Below are positions 36,655-47,049 of a stretch of DNA of 64,000 nucleotides, piece by piece. The DNA is from an uncultured Gammaproteobacteria bacterium (lineage in GTDB: Bacteria; Pseudomonadota; Gammaproteobacteria; Nitrosococcales; Methylophagaceae). Each line of letters opens with the position of its first letter. Position 1 is the first letter of the stretch. Made by a program: the position numbers and the translations under genes. The notes below the pieces were generated by a model that did not search any database, was not told the origin of the DNA, and was given only the letters and a program-made list of their open reading frames with translations. The stretch is from positions 62,001 through 126,000 of the forward strand of contig CAJQLA010000017.1 of assembly GCA_905479075.1 (NCBI GenBank). The letters are read 5' to 3'.

Positions 36655-36864
36655 TTAACTAGGAACAACGTTTTCCGCTTGAGGGCCTTTTTGACCTTGT
36701 GTTACTTCCATTGTTACAGATTGACCTTCTTTTAAAGATTTGAAGCCATCTGCTTGGATTGCTGTGTGGTGTACGAATACATCAGGGCCGTCTGCTTGCT
36801 CGATAAAACCGAAACCTTTTTCGTCGTTAAACCATTTAACGGTGCCTGTTACTTGTTCTGCCAT
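36655..36864 (-). CDS. Cold-shock domain protein (CspA family)
   Basis: A 69-residue single OB-fold RNA chaperone. RNP1 (KGFGFIEQ) and RNP2 (VFVHHTAI) are intact, and it opens [13 protein letters not shown] longer open frame starts at 36918, but the ATG at 36864 has AGAGG upstream and gives the standard length. It starts 40 bases after the yggX stop. Confidence 0.95.
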   Translation of the reverse strand: MAEQVTGTVKWFNDEKGFGFIEQADGPDVFVHHTAIQADGFKSLKEGQSVTMEVTQGQKGPQAENVVPS

Positions 36865-36904
36865 GTTAACCTCTGTACTTTGTGTAATGTTGTGTTTTAA
36901 AAAA

Positions 36905-37171
36905 TTATTCAGCAACAAACTCTGCTGGTGGTGCTGAACCCTCGCCGAAGAAAAATTTTTCTAATTCTTCTTTGAGAAATTGTTGTGATTTTGAGTCTGC
37001 TAATGATAATCGATATTCATTGATTAACATGGTTTGTTGGCTTAACCACATTTGCCAAGCTTCCTTAGAGACAGATTCATAGATTTTTTTGCCCAAATCA
37101 CCGGGATAAGGAGGAAAGTCTAAACCTTCAGCTTCTTTTTCCAATTTTATGCAATGGACAGTGTGTACCAT
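36905..37171 (-). CDS. yggX: Fe(II)-trafficking / oxidative-damage protection protein YggX
   Basis: An 88-residue protein with the family pattern: C7 near the start ([20 protein letters not shown]), then [16 protein letters not shown] and [11 protein letters not shown]. YggX protects iron-sulfur proteins, including MutY, from oxidants. It follows mutY by six bases, the usual arrangement, so the two are co-expressed. Confidence 0.95.
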   Translation of the reverse strand: MVHTVHCIKLEKEAEGLDFPPYPGDLGKKIYESVSKEAWQMWLSQQTMLINEYRLSLADSKSQQFLKEELEKFFFGEGSAPPAEFVAE

Positions 37172-37177
37172 ATATCT

Positions 37178-38224
37178 TTACTCTAATAACGTTAATAATG
37201 CTTTAACAGGCGCAGGCAAGCCGAGCCGCAAAGCATTTCTTATTGTATACCAGCCAGTACAATTATTGTCACCTATCTGTTGACTGTTATATTCGCATTG
37301 TATCAGAAATGGATAAATATCCAATTTGAAATGGGTGAAAACATGATGAATAGGTGCCATGGGTGTCGTTGATATTGTTTTTATATTAAGCTGATGCTCG
37401 GAACAGAATTGAACTTCTTTCATCTCATTTTTTTCTGGGAAACTCCATAAACCGCCCCATATACCGTGGTTTGGTCGTTTCTCCAAAAATATTTCACCAT
37501 GAGTATTTTGTGCAATTAACCAATGCGTTTGACGAAGAGGAGTCTCTTTTTTGGGTTTTGGAGAGGGGTAATTTCGTGGATCTTCATATAGATAAGCCTT
37601 GCAATCTTGTTGCAATGGGCAATGTGAACAAAGTGGTTTAGTGCGCGTACAAATGGTCGCCCCGAGGTCCATTTGCGCTTGAATGTAGTTTGCGACACGT
37701 TTTTTGGGTAAAAGAGATTCAGCTAATTGCCAAAGATTTTGTTCAACTTGTTTTTTACCTGGCCAGCCTGAAATTGCATTATAACGAGCAAGAACACGTT
37801 TGACGTTGCCATCTAAAATAGGGAAAGCTTGTTTGTGAGCAAGCGCCATAATAGCACCTGCCGTAGATCGGCCAATACCGGGTAAAGCCATCAAATTCTC
37901 CAATGTGTCAGGCATTTCCCCATGATGTTTTTCAACCATAATGATGGCAGCTTTATGCAAATTTCTAGCACGGGCGTAGTAACCCAGTCCGGTCCATAGT
38001 GCTAATACATCGTCTGGATCTGCATTTGCCAGTGAGCTTATGTCATTGTATCGGTCAATAAATCGTGTGTAATAGGCAATGACGGTAGAGACCTGTGTTT
38101 GCTGTAGCATAATTTCTGACAGCCAGACGTGATATGGCGTTATATCGTGTTGCCATGGTAGATCTTTGCGACCGTGTTGATCAAACCATATTAGCAAGCG
38201 AGTGCTAAAAGTGGCGTTAGCCAA
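37178..38224 (-). CDS. mutY: A/G-specific adenine glycosylase MutY
   Basis: Removes adenine mispaired with 8-oxoguanine. The 348-residue protein has the helix-hairpin-helix [15 protein letters not shown], the catalytic Asp region [12 protein letters not shown], the four cluster cysteines in [17 protein letters not shown] and a C-terminal NUDIX-like recognition domain ([20 protein letters not shown]). All expected parts are present. Followed by yggX. Confidence 0.97.
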   Translation of the reverse strand: MANATFSTRLLIWFDQHGRKDLPWQHDITPYHVWLSEIMLQQTQVSTVIAYYTRFIDRYNDISSLANADPDDVLALWTGLGYYARARNLHKAAIIMVEKHHGEMPDTLENLMALPGIGRSTAGAIMALAHKQAFPILDGNVKRVLARYNAISGWPGKKQVEQNLWQLAESLLPKKRVANYIQAQMDLGATICTRTKPLCSHCPLQQDCKAYLYEDPRNYPSPKPKKETPLRQTHWLIAQNTHGEIFLEKRPNHGIWGGLWSFPEKNEMKEVQFCSEHQLNIKTISTTPMAPIHHVFTHFKLDIYPFLIQCEYNSQQIGDNNCTGWYTIRNALRLGLPAPVKALLTLLE

Positions 38225-38250
38225 AATAACAGTATCTATAAGAAGTCAGC

Positions 38251-40497
38251 TTAAAAAAAGCTTTTAAGCTTGTTTTCAATCGCATCTTTTACTTGATCTT
38301 CTGGTGTGGTGGCAGGTTCAGTCACTTGCTCGTCGTTTTTAGTCTCTGCATCATTAGCTTCATTATTAGTACTGCCTCCAAGGACACCGCCTAATAGGCC
38401 GCCTAATTCACCATCGAGCTTATCGCCTAGTTTTTCATTGATTTTTTCATTCAGTTTTTCTTTTATCTCGGCAGTCGCTTTTTCTTTTGCAATGCTAGCA
38501 AGATCGACACTTGGTTTAGGGTCATTAAAGCTTCCAGTGATTTTGACTGGAATAGTGACACCTTTAAGATCAGCTAAGTCTTTGCCTGCTTGACCAGTAG
38601 ATGTTTCAACGATAGATACTTTTAGACCATAGTCGATCACTTCTTTGACTATATCGGCAGTGCCTGCACCGTTAATACGAAGCAGAGGAGACATCAGTGC
38701 TAAATCCTGATTATTGATGACACCGTTAGAGGCTTTAAAAGAACCCGCAAGACTAGAAAAATCTGTTTTGACAGGTTCATTGTTTGCTGGCAGTACCTCA
38801 CCTTTGAGGGCGGCTTTGGCTTTGCGGATACTTTCGGCAATATTGACTCCTTTCAATGAACCATCAGTGAAAGAAAATTCGCCATTACCGGAGAGCGATT
38901 GTTTTATTTTTTCAACATTGACACCACTACCACTGAGGTTGACTTTGGCATTAACTAAGCCAGAGATTTTATCATCCCCAGATAGATCCTTTAACAATGG
39001 ACCCGCTTGTAGATTCTGTAGATTCTCATTAATACTGACTTTTAACTTTTTACTGCGTGCATCCAAACCGACATTACCTTGATATTGCCCTTGGTATAAG
39101 TTTGCAGTCATAGGATGAAGTTTGATTACACCATCGTTAGCATTTATTTCTATGTGAACCTGGTCGCTATGGGTACCACTCATTTTTAATTTGCCAATAT
39201 CTAGACTACCGTTGAGATTAAGCTGGCGTAGCGTTTCCAAGGGCAACTCACTCGCCGCCGCTGCACTGGCAGTGGCGGGTGGGGCTGCTTTAGTCGAGGT
39301 ATCAGGTTTTTTTGGTGTACTAGTTGGTGGTAAGTAGCGGTCTGCATCAATTTCATCTAGTGCCAATCTAAAACTGATTGCTGGATTAGAAAATTGTTTA
39401 ATGCCTAGATTACCACTGAGCTTACTTTGATCTAGCGTTAGATTAAGTTGATTAACATTAATGTGTTTACTAGAACCTTCTAATTGGCTAGATAGCTGAA
39501 TGAGTTCAAGGGTATTACTGTCTGCCATGGCAGGTAATTCAATGGATAATTGTTCGGCTAATTGTCTTAGATTGAATGCTTTAACGTCAATATCACCTGT
39601 AAAACTTGGGTTTTCTGATGATAGTTGACTGACTTGGAGATTGCTATAAATGAGTATGTCTTGAATTTGTATAACAAGCTTGGATAGATCAGCTGTCTGA
39701 TTCTTCATGTCGGCATTGATATCGCCAGTCAGGATAAAGTCTACTTTTGGTAAGGGTAAGCCTGCACCTTCTGCTAGTGTTTGCAGGTTTAAATTGCTTA
39801 AGATGAGCTGTTCTTTATCTATATTAACCATGATGTCAGAAGCGAGGTTAACATTAGCTTGAGTCTGTGGTTTGTTGCTTTCAATATCAAAACCAACGGC
39901 GAGTGCTGTAGCCTTACCAGCTATGAGTGGATCAGTTTGCAGGTTGAGGTTTTTAATTTGGACTTTTTCATCTTTACTACGATCTGTCCAAACAATATGA
40001 GCATTACTTAAGCGAACACCAGCAATACTGATAGCGGCTAATGGAGGTCTCTCAGTGGAGCTTGATTTCCCCTTGCTCTTGTCAGCTGTTTTTTCACTAT
40101 CACTAGATTGGCTTAAGTCATCCCAATTTGTTGTGCCATTTTTTGCTTTTTCTAAATTTAGAACGAGACCATCTAACACAATGGTATCCATTTCCAGTTG
40201 GTTTTTGAGTAATGGCATCAGCTTAATACGTATTTCTGCTTCATTTACTTTTGCAAAATGCGGTTCATCGAAACCTTTGGCATTACTGAGAGAGAGAGGC
40301 CCTAATTCGAGCGCTACCCATGGAAAAACAGAGAGCCCAATATCGCCTTCTAGTGTTAAGTTACGGCCTGTAGTTTGTTCAACTTTATCTGAGATTTGTT
40401 GTTTATAATCATTAGGATCGACGAGTAAGGGAATCGCAATCAATGCAGCTATCACAACAACGATAATAAAAATGATGAGTTTGAGCAGGATGCGCAT
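38251..40497 (-). CDS. AsmA-family envelope protein
   Basis: A 748-residue protein with an N-terminal helix (residues 5-25) that anchors it in the inner membrane and a long periplasmic beta-rich region. The AsmA opening RNLTLEGDIGLSVFPWVALELG and the C-terminal AsmA domain (GNGEFSFTDGSLKGVNIAESIRKAK) are clear. AsmA-like proteins are linked to lipid or outer-membrane transport. A low-complexity Ala/Pro/Thr linker lies near residue 405, and the tail is acidic. It is 26 bases upstream of mutY. Confidence 0.88.
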   Translation of the reverse strand: MRILLKLIIFIIVVVIAALIAIPLLVDPNDYKQQISDKVEQTTGRNLTLEGDIGLSVFPWVALELGPLSLSNAKGFDEPHFAKVNEAEIRIKLMPLLKNQLEMDTIVLDGLVLNLEKAKNGTTNWDDLSQSSDSEKTADKSKGKSSSTERPPLAAISIAGVRLSNAHIVWTDRSKDEKVQIKNLNLQTDPLIAGKATALAVGFDIESNKPQTQANVNLASDIMVNIDKEQLILSNLNLQTLAEGAGLPLPKVDFILTGDINADMKNQTADLSKLVIQIQDILIYSNLQVSQLSSENPSFTGDIDVKAFNLRQLAEQLSIELPAMADSNTLELIQLSSQLEGSSKHINVNQLNLTLDQSKLSGNLGIKQFSNPAISFRLALDEIDADRYLPPTSTPKKPDTSTKAAPPATASAAAASELPLETLRQLNLNGSLDIGKLKMSGTHSDQVHIEINANDGVIKLHPMTANLYQGQYQGNVGLDARSKKLKVSINENLQNLQAGPLLKDLSGDDKISGLVNAKVNLSGSGVNVEKIKQSLSGNGEFSFTDGSLKGVNIAESIRKAKAALKGEVLPANNEPVKTDFSSLAGSFKASNGVINNQDLALMSPLLRINGAGTADIVKEVIDYGLKVSIVETSTGQAGKDLADLKGVTIPVKITGSFNDPKPSVDLASIAKEKATAEIKEKLNEKINEKLGDKLDGELGGLLGGVLGGSTNNEANDAETKNDEQVTEPATTPEDQVKDAIENKLKSFF

Positions 40498-40558
40498 AAC
40501 AGATTTCCCTAAATGATTATGTTTTTAACACAGACCAATATTATTATAGTTGGTTCGA

Positions 40559-42550
40559 TTAGTCAGCCGTTTTTGTAAAAGTAAATTGCTCGTAATTAAG
40601 CGTACTTTCAATCAAGTCTTGGACTTGTACAGTGTAGGTCTGATCGCCTTCTTTTACTCTAAAAATGCGGTTTTCTGAGTAGGTACCTTTATCAACGATA
40701 AGGGTCGGTGCTTGCTTGATATCGTCAATTTCAGGTAATAATAAACCAAGCATGATTTCTGTCTTACCATCTACGGTGAAACTGACTGCAGTAGGGCGGC
40801 CAGGGTGGACTTGTAGACCGATTTGAATCAGGCCATCATTCTCAGTATGTAGCCATCTGATAGTCGCGAGTTTTACAGGTAAATCATCTTCGAAAACCCC
40901 CATAAAATCGCCATTATTGAGTGGCTGAATTTCTGTTTTATCTCTGCATGCCATCATACCGCCACTACTCTGGTTGTCCATCATCCATTCAAAGAGTTGA
41001 TCGGTAGACGGATCATTAAGCCCTTTATGAATATTTTTTATACCATCTGCGAGCCGTATTTTTCGATCTTTTACGCTGCTGATACGTTGGTATTGACGTT
41101 CGTAAGAAGTATCAAACTGAGGGCAAACTTTTGTGAGTAGCTGGATATCAAGATCATAGCGACCTTGAGCTTCTGGTACTGAGGCATCTTTAATTAGATC
41201 ATTAATGTCAGTAATTACATTTTGCGGATTAAGAACACGCCCTCGTGCGTTTAATCGTTCCTCATCTGAGGTATTTTTGAGGCTTTTTGGAGTGGCACCT
41301 CTACTACAATCTATATAAAAATTACCTGCCATTACAAATGAATTGGCTAGGTTTTTTTGGTTGTCAGTTAACGGTGTGATTTCAGCTTTATCAACTAGCT
41401 TATCCATGAGTTTATAGAGCCTAAAAATATCAAACTTGGCGAGACTATAAGGATCAGCAATGCACGTTAACATTATTTGCCCATAAACCTGAAATAGAGG
41501 GCGATCAACACTGACTGTTTTTGTTGAAACAGTGTCGTGCAAGGTATTAGCTGCTTCACAGTAGAGATAAAGCTGATGCAGGGTATGGAGTGAACTGTCA
41601 GGTATAGACCTGTAGTAGCGGAAGGCGTTGAGAATAGCCACACTGATAAGTTCTGTCGCTCTAATAATAGCGAGTTGGTATAGCTTATTAGTTTGAGGTC
41701 GTTCACCTTGCTGATAGGCTTCATTAATGACGATTTTATAGCCTATCGCTAACTCTTCTAGTAGTAAGTTAAGTGCATTGAGATCTTTTTGAAATTCGGT
41801 GGGCGAGTTGATTTCTTTTTTTATGGTTGCCAAATCTCTTTCGAAAACAAGTCTACTAACTGGTTTCCGATAGACATCAAGTAGCGATAGGCGCTGACTG
41901 ATAGATAGAGTGGTGCGGTTAAGTGGTACTAGATTTGTTAGGATGGCGCTAACGATTTTATTATTGTCTTTTTCGGCGAGCTCATCGAACCATTTTTTTA
42001 ACAGTTCAGGATCGAGAATGGTATCGATTGCATTTTCACTTGTTTCTGGAACCGTCAAGTCAAGGCTAGGTAAGTCAAAAACCGGGCTTTTCGTTTTTGA
42101 TAAATGCTTTGAAATAGTGGAAGACAAGGATGAAAATAATGAAGAAGCCTTTTTCCCGGCTTGTTTATTTTCTTTATCTGTTTGAGCCGCTTGCTCTCTT
42201 TCATCTATTTCGGCTAATTGATCAGCTTGTCGTGAGAATTTAACTTTTTCTTCTATCGCATTCAGGGTGTCGGCAAAATTTTTCGCTCTTAAGGGTTTTT
42301 TGAGGGTAATATCTGCCCCTTCTATAGAAGCTGATTCCGTCGTAAGAATCGCAGAAAAACCGCTAGTATGTGCTAGCCAGGCCTTTTCGCTTTCTGGGTT
42401 GGCTATCGAGTAGATATAAAGGTCGGCCGGCCCTTTACTAATAATTTCCCACGGGCTGTTTAATCGTTTTGCTGCGAGTTGTAGCATCGATCTTAACGAT
42501 ACAATATCAATATCGTTAAGGTGACAGGCCATGATGTGTAATTTAGACAT
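40559..42550 (-). CDS. Large cytosolic protein of unknown function
   Basis: A 663-residue soluble protein. The first 110 residues look like a degenerate receiver domain (LYIYSI strand, LTLKKPLR-like lysine-proline turn, here ITLKKPLR), but the phosphoacceptor Asp is missing. Residues 115-480 are mainly helical. The C-terminal 120 residues are beta-rich with a PilZ-like flavour (IRWLHTENDGLIQIGLQV). It starts one base into the end of the corB-like gene, so it is co-transcribed. Function is not known to me; a c-di-GMP role is only a thought. Confidence 0.6.
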   Translation of the reverse strand: MSKLHIMACHLNDIDIVSLRSMLQLAAKRLNSPWEIISKGPADLYIYSIANPESEKAWLAHTSGFSAILTTESASIEGADITLKKPLRAKNFADTLNAIEEKVKFSRQADQLAEIDEREQAAQTDKENKQAGKKASSLFSSLSSTISKHLSKTKSPVFDLPSLDLTVPETSENAIDTILDPELLKKWFDELAEKDNNKIVSAILTNLVPLNRTTLSISQRLSLLDVYRKPVSRLVFERDLATIKKEINSPTEFQKDLNALNLLLEELAIGYKIVINEAYQQGERPQTNKLYQLAIIRATELISVAILNAFRYYRSIPDSSLHTLHQLYLYCEAANTLHDTVSTKTVSVDRPLFQVYGQIMLTCIADPYSLAKFDIFRLYKLMDKLVDKAEITPLTDNQKNLANSFVMAGNFYIDCSRGATPKSLKNTSDEERLNARGRVLNPQNVITDINDLIKDASVPEAQGRYDLDIQLLTKVCPQFDTSYERQYQRISSVKDRKIRLADGIKNIHKGLNDPSTDQLFEWMMDNQSSGGMMACRDKTEIQPLNNGDFMGVFEDDLPVKLATIRWLHTENDGLIQIGLQVHPGRPTAVSFTVDGKTEIMLGLLLPEIDDIKQAPTLIVDKGTYSENRIFRVKEGDQTYTVQVQDLIESTLNYEQFTFTKTAD

Positions 42551-43827
42551 TAAGCTTCCTTTTCCTCAGCTAGTGTCTGGCGAATTCTGACAGTACGAAT
42601 AATGTTATCGGCTGTTTGTATAACTTCTATAATATAACCATCTATACGTAAACTGACTCCTGGATTTGGAATACTTTCCAAATGCTCTAGTATAAGACCA
42701 TTAATTGTTTTTGGACCATCGACTGGTAAATGCCAGTGATTATTACGATTGATTTCTCTGATAGTCGCTGAGCCATTAATAAGGTAACTACCGTCTGTCT
42801 GCGGATGAATATCCTTATCTTCTTCAAGTAAATTCGCTGTAAATTCACCCACAATCTCACGGAAAATATCCTCTAATGTAACAAGGCCTAAAATATCACC
42901 GTATTCATCGACAACAAGCCCCGTGCGTCTTTGATGTCTTTGGAATTGAATTAACTGTGTGTTGAGTGGTGTGCCTTCCGGGACAAAATAGCCTTGTTTG
43001 ATAATACCGTTCAAAGTTTCTTCAGTAAGATTATTCTGTGCAAATAGATGCAAAGCTTTCCTGACATGGAGAATACCAATAAAGTTATCTAAACTCTCCG
43101 CATAGACTGGCAGTCTTGTATTGGCACAATAAGAAAGTTGTTTAACAATTTCAGGGAAGGGCGCACTGATATTAATACCTTCGATTTCGTTTCGGGGGAT
43201 CATCACGTCATCGACTGTAACTTGCTCAAGATCTAGGATGCTAACAAGCATCTTTTTATGACGGTTAGGTATCATACTGCCAGCTTCTTTAAGGGCCATT
43301 CTTAACTCTTCCGAATTAATGGCAGCTGAGAGAGAGTCTTCCGGTGAAACGCCAAACAATGCGAGTAGACGGTTTGTAATCATATTGATAGCCCAGACGA
43401 GCGGGTAGAGCAATATGAGTAACGGTTTTAGGAGCAAACTTGCCGGAAAGGCTACCCGTTCTGGATGAACAGCAGCCAAGGTTTTTGGGGTTACCTCGGC
43501 AAACAATAAAACGATAATGGTTAATGTAAAGGTAGCGACAACAATACCATTCTCGCCGAATAGTTTAACGCCAATAATGGTGGCAATGGCCGAGGCAAAG
43601 ATATTAACAAAGTTATTACCAAGTAGAATTAAGCCAATGAGTCTGTCTGGGCGATTTAATAACTGACTTGCTCTTATTGCACCAGCATGACCTTCGTGTT
43701 CAAGATGACGTAACCGATATCTGTTTAAAGCCATTAATGCTGTTTCAGAGCTGGAGAAAAAAGCAGAAAACAGCAATAAAATAAACAATATAGAAAATAA
43801 AAGAGTAAGAGACGTGTTTTCAAGCAT
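42550..43827 (-). CDS. CNNM/CorB-type membrane protein with CBS pair and CorC domain
   Basis: A 425-residue protein: a DUF21 region with four helices (residues 1-180), two CBS domains (MIPRNEIEGINIS onward and HQRRTGLVVDEYGDILGLVTLEDIF) and a C-terminal CorC_HlyC domain (LINGSATIREINRNN). The family takes part in magnesium/cobalt efflux or maintenance. Often gammaproteobacteria carry it next to the CcsA-like gene, as here (19 bases away). Confidence 0.92.
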   Translation of the reverse strand: MLENTSLTLLFSILFILLLFSAFFSSSETALMALNRYRLRHLEHEGHAGAIRASQLLNRPDRLIGLILLGNNFVNIFASAIATIIGVKLFGENGIVVATFTLTIIVLLFAEVTPKTLAAVHPERVAFPASLLLKPLLILLYPLVWAINMITNRLLALFGVSPEDSLSAAINSEELRMALKEAGSMIPNRHKKMLVSILDLEQVTVDDVMIPRNEIEGINISAPFPEIVKQLSYCANTRLPVYAESLDNFIGILHVRKALHLFAQNNLTEETLNGIIKQGYFVPEGTPLNTQLIQFQRHQRRTGLVVDEYGDILGLVTLEDIFREIVGEFTANLLEEDKDIHPQTDGSYLINGSATIREINRNNHWHLPVDGPKTINGLILEHLESIPNPGVSLRIDGYIIEVIQTADNIIRTVRIRQTLAEEKEA

Positions 43828-43846
43828 GGTGGATTCGAAAATTGTC

Positions 43847-44647
43847 CTAAGGTTTATTTAGCATAAATTCAAGCACGAGTTTGCTGCCAAAATAGGCCAG
43901 TACTAGCAAAACAAAACCAGTCAGAGTCCATTTTATTGCTGTTCTACTACGCCAGCCATATTGATATCTTCCCCATAGTAATGTGGCAAACACAAACCAA
44001 GCTATGATTGATAGCACTGTTTTATGAGCGAGATGCTGTGAGAAAAAATCGTCGACAAAAACAAAGCCAGTAATAAGTCCTACGGTAAGCAGGATAAAGC
44101 CAATTGAAATTAACTGAAACAGACTGGTTTCAAGTGTTTGAAGTGGGGGTAACTTACCTAATATCCCGACAATATGGCGCTGGCGTAATTGTTTTTCTTG
44201 GATAGCTAAGACAAGGGCGTTAAGTGCGGCCAGTGTAAACAGGCTATATGCAGCGAGTGACAACAAAACATGCCATTCAACAGCTGGGCTTGATAATTGG
44301 GTTAAGTGTTGAGATGGCAAGGTGGCTTTAAGGATCAGGCTAATCGCTGCAATCGGGTAAACAAGCATACCTGGGTGAGCAGGTTGATTATTGTTACCTA
44401 AACTAAAGGCAATTAACGCCATTAACCAAGTTGCAATACTCAGACTACTAAAGAGTCCAAGGTCCCATCCCTCAACCACTTTCATAGTGAAAAAGATATC
44501 ACTAGCATGAAAAATAAGTGCGAGCAGCGTCAAAATACCAATAGGTATTTCTAAATTGATTTTTTGGTCGTTTTGCGTAAAACGACGGATCAAAGCAGCA
44601 CCGCATACGAGATAGAGCAATAGTGCCAAAAAGTTAGCTATTGCCAT
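43847..44647 (-). CDS. CcsA-like cytochrome c assembly family membrane protein (YpjD)
   Basis: A 266-residue membrane protein with about eight helices. The region WHVLLSLAAYSLFTLAALNALVLAIQEKQLR, and HKTVLSIIAWFVFATLLWGRYQYGWR near the end, match the cytochrome c assembly (CcsA/CcmC-related) family. These small YpjD members sit next to ffh in many gammaproteobacteria, as here, and their role is unknown. Confidence 0.85.
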   Translation of the reverse strand: MAIANFLALLLYLVCGAALIRRFTQNDQKINLEIPIGILTLLALIFHASDIFFTMKVVEGWDLGLFSSLSIATWLMALIAFSLGNNNQPAHPGMLVYPIAAISLILKATLPSQHLTQLSSPAVEWHVLLSLAAYSLFTLAALNALVLAIQEKQLRQRHIVGILGKLPPLQTLETSLFQLISIGFILLTVGLITGFVFVDDFFSQHLAHKTVLSIIAWFVFATLLWGRYQYGWRSRTAIKWTLTGFVLLVLAYFGSKLVLEFMLNKP

Positions 44648-44792
44648 AAAGCCTGATTCTCGTAGAGTATAAAATTGTTGTCATAGTGATCTAATAATAA
44701 ACGATGTAATCATAATCCGACTAATATATCAGTTATAATTCATTATTTAGAACTGTTAAATGTTCTTAGTTAAATGAAAAGCAAGGTGTTTC

Positions 44793-46160
44793 ATGTTTGA
44801 TAGTTTAAGTGAAAGGTTAGGCAGTACCTTACAAAAGTTACGCGGTCATGGCCGTTTAACGGAAAGTAATATTCAAGAAAGTTTACGTGAAGTCAGAATG
44901 GCTTTACTTGAAGCTGATGTGGCCTTGCCTGTCGTTAAAGCGTTTATAGAACGTGTTAAAGAAAGGGCAACGGGACAAGATGTGTTACGTAGCCTGACAC
45001 CAGGTCAAGCATTAATAAAAGTTGTGAATGATGAGCTAGTCGTTGTTATGGGTGAGGCGAATGAGTCGCTTAATCTAAATATGCAGCCGCCGGCTGTCAT
45101 CCTAATGGCGGGCTTACAAGGTGCTGGTAAAACAACCAGTGTGGCGAAGTTAGCCCGATGGCTTAAAGAAAGTCAGCGTAAATCGGTGATGGTTGCCAGT
45201 GCTGACGTATACCGTCCTGCAGCTATTGAACAACTTAAAACCTTAGCTAATGAAGTCGACGCACATTTTTTCCCGAGTGATGGCAGTCAAGATCCTGTCG
45301 ATATTGCCAAAGCTGCAGTAGAGCAAGCTAAATTACAGTTTGTTGATGTGGTGATTATAGATACTGCCGGTCGTCTTCATGTAGACGATGAAATGATGGG
45401 CGAAATTAAGCAAATTCATGCTGCTATTACGCCAGTAGAGACTTTATTCACCGTTGATAGTATGACAGGGCAAGATGCCGCTGTTACCGCACAAGCATTT
45501 AATGAGGCGCTCCCGCTAACAGGTGTCATCTTAACCAAAACAGATGGTGATGCACGTGGTGGTGCTGCTTTATCTATTCGTCATATCACTGGCAAACCTA
45601 TAAAATTTATGGGTGTGGGTGAGAAAACAACCGCCCTAGAGCCTTTCCACCCTGATCGCGTTGTTTCCAGAATTTTAGGGATGGGTGATGTGCTTTCTTT
45701 GGTAGAAGAAGCACAGCGTAAAATGGATACTGGCTCAGCGGAGCAATTAGCCAAAAAACTCAAAAAAGGTAAAGGTTTTGATCTAGAAGACTTTAGGGAT
45801 CAATTGCGCCAAATGGGCAAAATGGGCGGTATTGGATCCATGCTCGACAAATTACCTGGGGTTGGTGCGCTCCCCGCTGCTGCAAAACAACAGGTCAATG
45901 ATAAAGAATTACTAAGGCTTGAAGCGATTATTAATTCGATGACAAAACGTGAAAGGCAACGCCCTGATATTATAAAAGGATCACGTAAAAAACGCATTGC
46001 AGCAGGCTGTGGCATGCAAATTCAAGACGTAAATCGTCTATTAAAACAATTTGCTCAAATGCAAAAAATGATGAAAAAAATGAACCAAAAAGGCGGTATG
46101 GCTAAGATGATGCGTGGTCTTGGTGGTAAGTTCCCAATGGGTGGAGGCATGCCCTTTTAA
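44793..46160 (+). CDS. ffh: Signal recognition particle protein Ffh
   Basis: The 455-residue SRP54 GTPase targets membrane-protein-translating ribosomes to FtsY. The N domain is followed by the G domain with GLQGAGKTTSVAK (P-loop), DTAGRLH and TKTDGDARGG, then the methionine-rich M domain that binds SRP RNA and signal peptides (MQKMMKKMNQKGGMAKMMRG). The sequence is full length. First gene of the ribosome-linked operon region. Confidence 0.99.
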   Translation: MFDSLSERLGSTLQKLRGHGRLTESNIQESLREVRMALLEADVALPVVKAFIERVKERATGQDVLRSLTPGQALIKVVNDELVVVMGEANESLNLNMQPPAVILMAGLQGAGKTTSVAKLARWLKESQRKSVMVASADVYRPAAIEQLKTLANEVDAHFFPSDGSQDPVDIAKAAVEQAKLQFVDVVIIDTAGRLHVDDEMMGEIKQIHAAITPVETLFTVDSMTGQDAAVTAQAFNEALPLTGVILTKTDGDARGGAALSIRHITGKPIKFMGVGEKTTALEPFHPDRVVSRILGMGDVLSLVEEAQRKMDTGSAEQLAKKLKKGKGFDLEDFRDQLRQMGKMGGIGSMLDKLPGVGALPAAAKQQVNDKELLRLEAIINSMTKRERQRPDIIKGSRKKRIAAGCGMQIQDVNRLLKQFAQMQKMMKKMNQKGGMAKMMRGLGGKFPMGGGMPF

Positions 46161-46247
46161 AATATAGAGTGAACTTAAGCTTTTCAAATGCCTTAGAAGT
46201 GCGTAAAATGCATCTGTTTTTCGATCCAGTTTTCAACAGGCAGTAAT

Positions 46248-46496
46248 ATGGTCACAATCAGAATGTCTCGCAGCGGTGCTAAAAAGCGCCCTTATTATAA
46301 TGTTGTAGTAGCAGATTCACGTAATAAACGTGATGGCCGTTGCATCGAACGCGTTGGTTTCTTTAATCCGTTAGCACAAGGCCAAGAAGAAACTTTACGT
46401 TTAGATATGGAACGTATTACTCATTGGATTAGCTTAGGCGCACAAACATCAGAACGCGTTGCTAGTTTGATCATGCAAGCGCAAAAAGCAGCTTAA
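46248..46496 (+). CDS. rpsP: 30S ribosomal protein S16
   Basis: An 82-residue ribosomal protein opening [25 protein letters not shown] with the usual C-terminal VASLIMQA. Heads the rpsP–rimM–trmD–rplS operon, as in most proteobacteria. Confidence 0.98.
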   Translation: MVTIRMSRSGAKKRPYYNVVVADSRNKRDGRCIERVGFFNPLAQGQEETLRLDMERITHWISLGAQTSERVASLIMQAQKAA

Positions 46497-46518
46497 AGCT
46501 AATTTGTAAGGTATCAGC

Positions 46519-47037
46519 ATGGCTACTTCCGAGGAGTTTGTCCCGGTAGGGAAAATTGCTGGTGTCTTTGGGATCAAAGGATGGATGAAAGTATTTTCAT
46601 TCACAGAACCCAGGAAAAATATATTAAGTTATTCACCACTTTATATATCACTCAAGGGCGAGTGGGTAGAGGCTAAAGTCTCAGGTGGACGAGTACAAGG
46701 TAAGGGTATTGTTATTTCGCTAACAGACGTAACAGATCCGGATCAGGTTTTACCTTTGATTGGTAGTGAGTTAGCTATCACTAAAGATCAGCTAAAACCG
46801 ACAGAGAATGATGACTTTTACTGGACTGATTTAACTGGGCTTGAAGTAATCAATCTTCAGCAAGAAAAATTAGGGACAGTTGAAGGTTTGTTAGAAACTG
46901 GTGCACATGATGTGCTGGTGGTAAAAGATAAGCAAAATAAAACACAACGATTAGTGCCTTTTGTAATGGGTGACATTGTTGACAAGGTTGATTTGATGGA
47001 GGGGGTTATTCAAGTCGACTGGGAGCTAGATTATTGA
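46519..47037 (+). CDS. rimM: Ribosome maturation factor RimM
   Basis: RimM binds S19 and helps 30S head maturation. The 172 residues contain the N-terminal RimM domain (VGKIAGVFGIKGWMKV) and the C-terminal PRC-like barrel (DFYWTDLTGLEV, LVPFVMGDIVDKV). The start follows rpsP by 22 bases. Confidence 0.97.
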   Translation: MATSEEFVPVGKIAGVFGIKGWMKVFSFTEPRKNILSYSPLYISLKGEWVEAKVSGGRVQGKGIVISLTDVTDPDQVLPLIGSELAITKDQLKPTENDDFYWTDLTGLEVINLQQEKLGTVEGLLETGAHDVLVVKDKQNKTQRLVPFVMGDIVDKVDLMEGVIQVDWELDY

Positions 47038-47049
47038 GGTAACGCAGTC

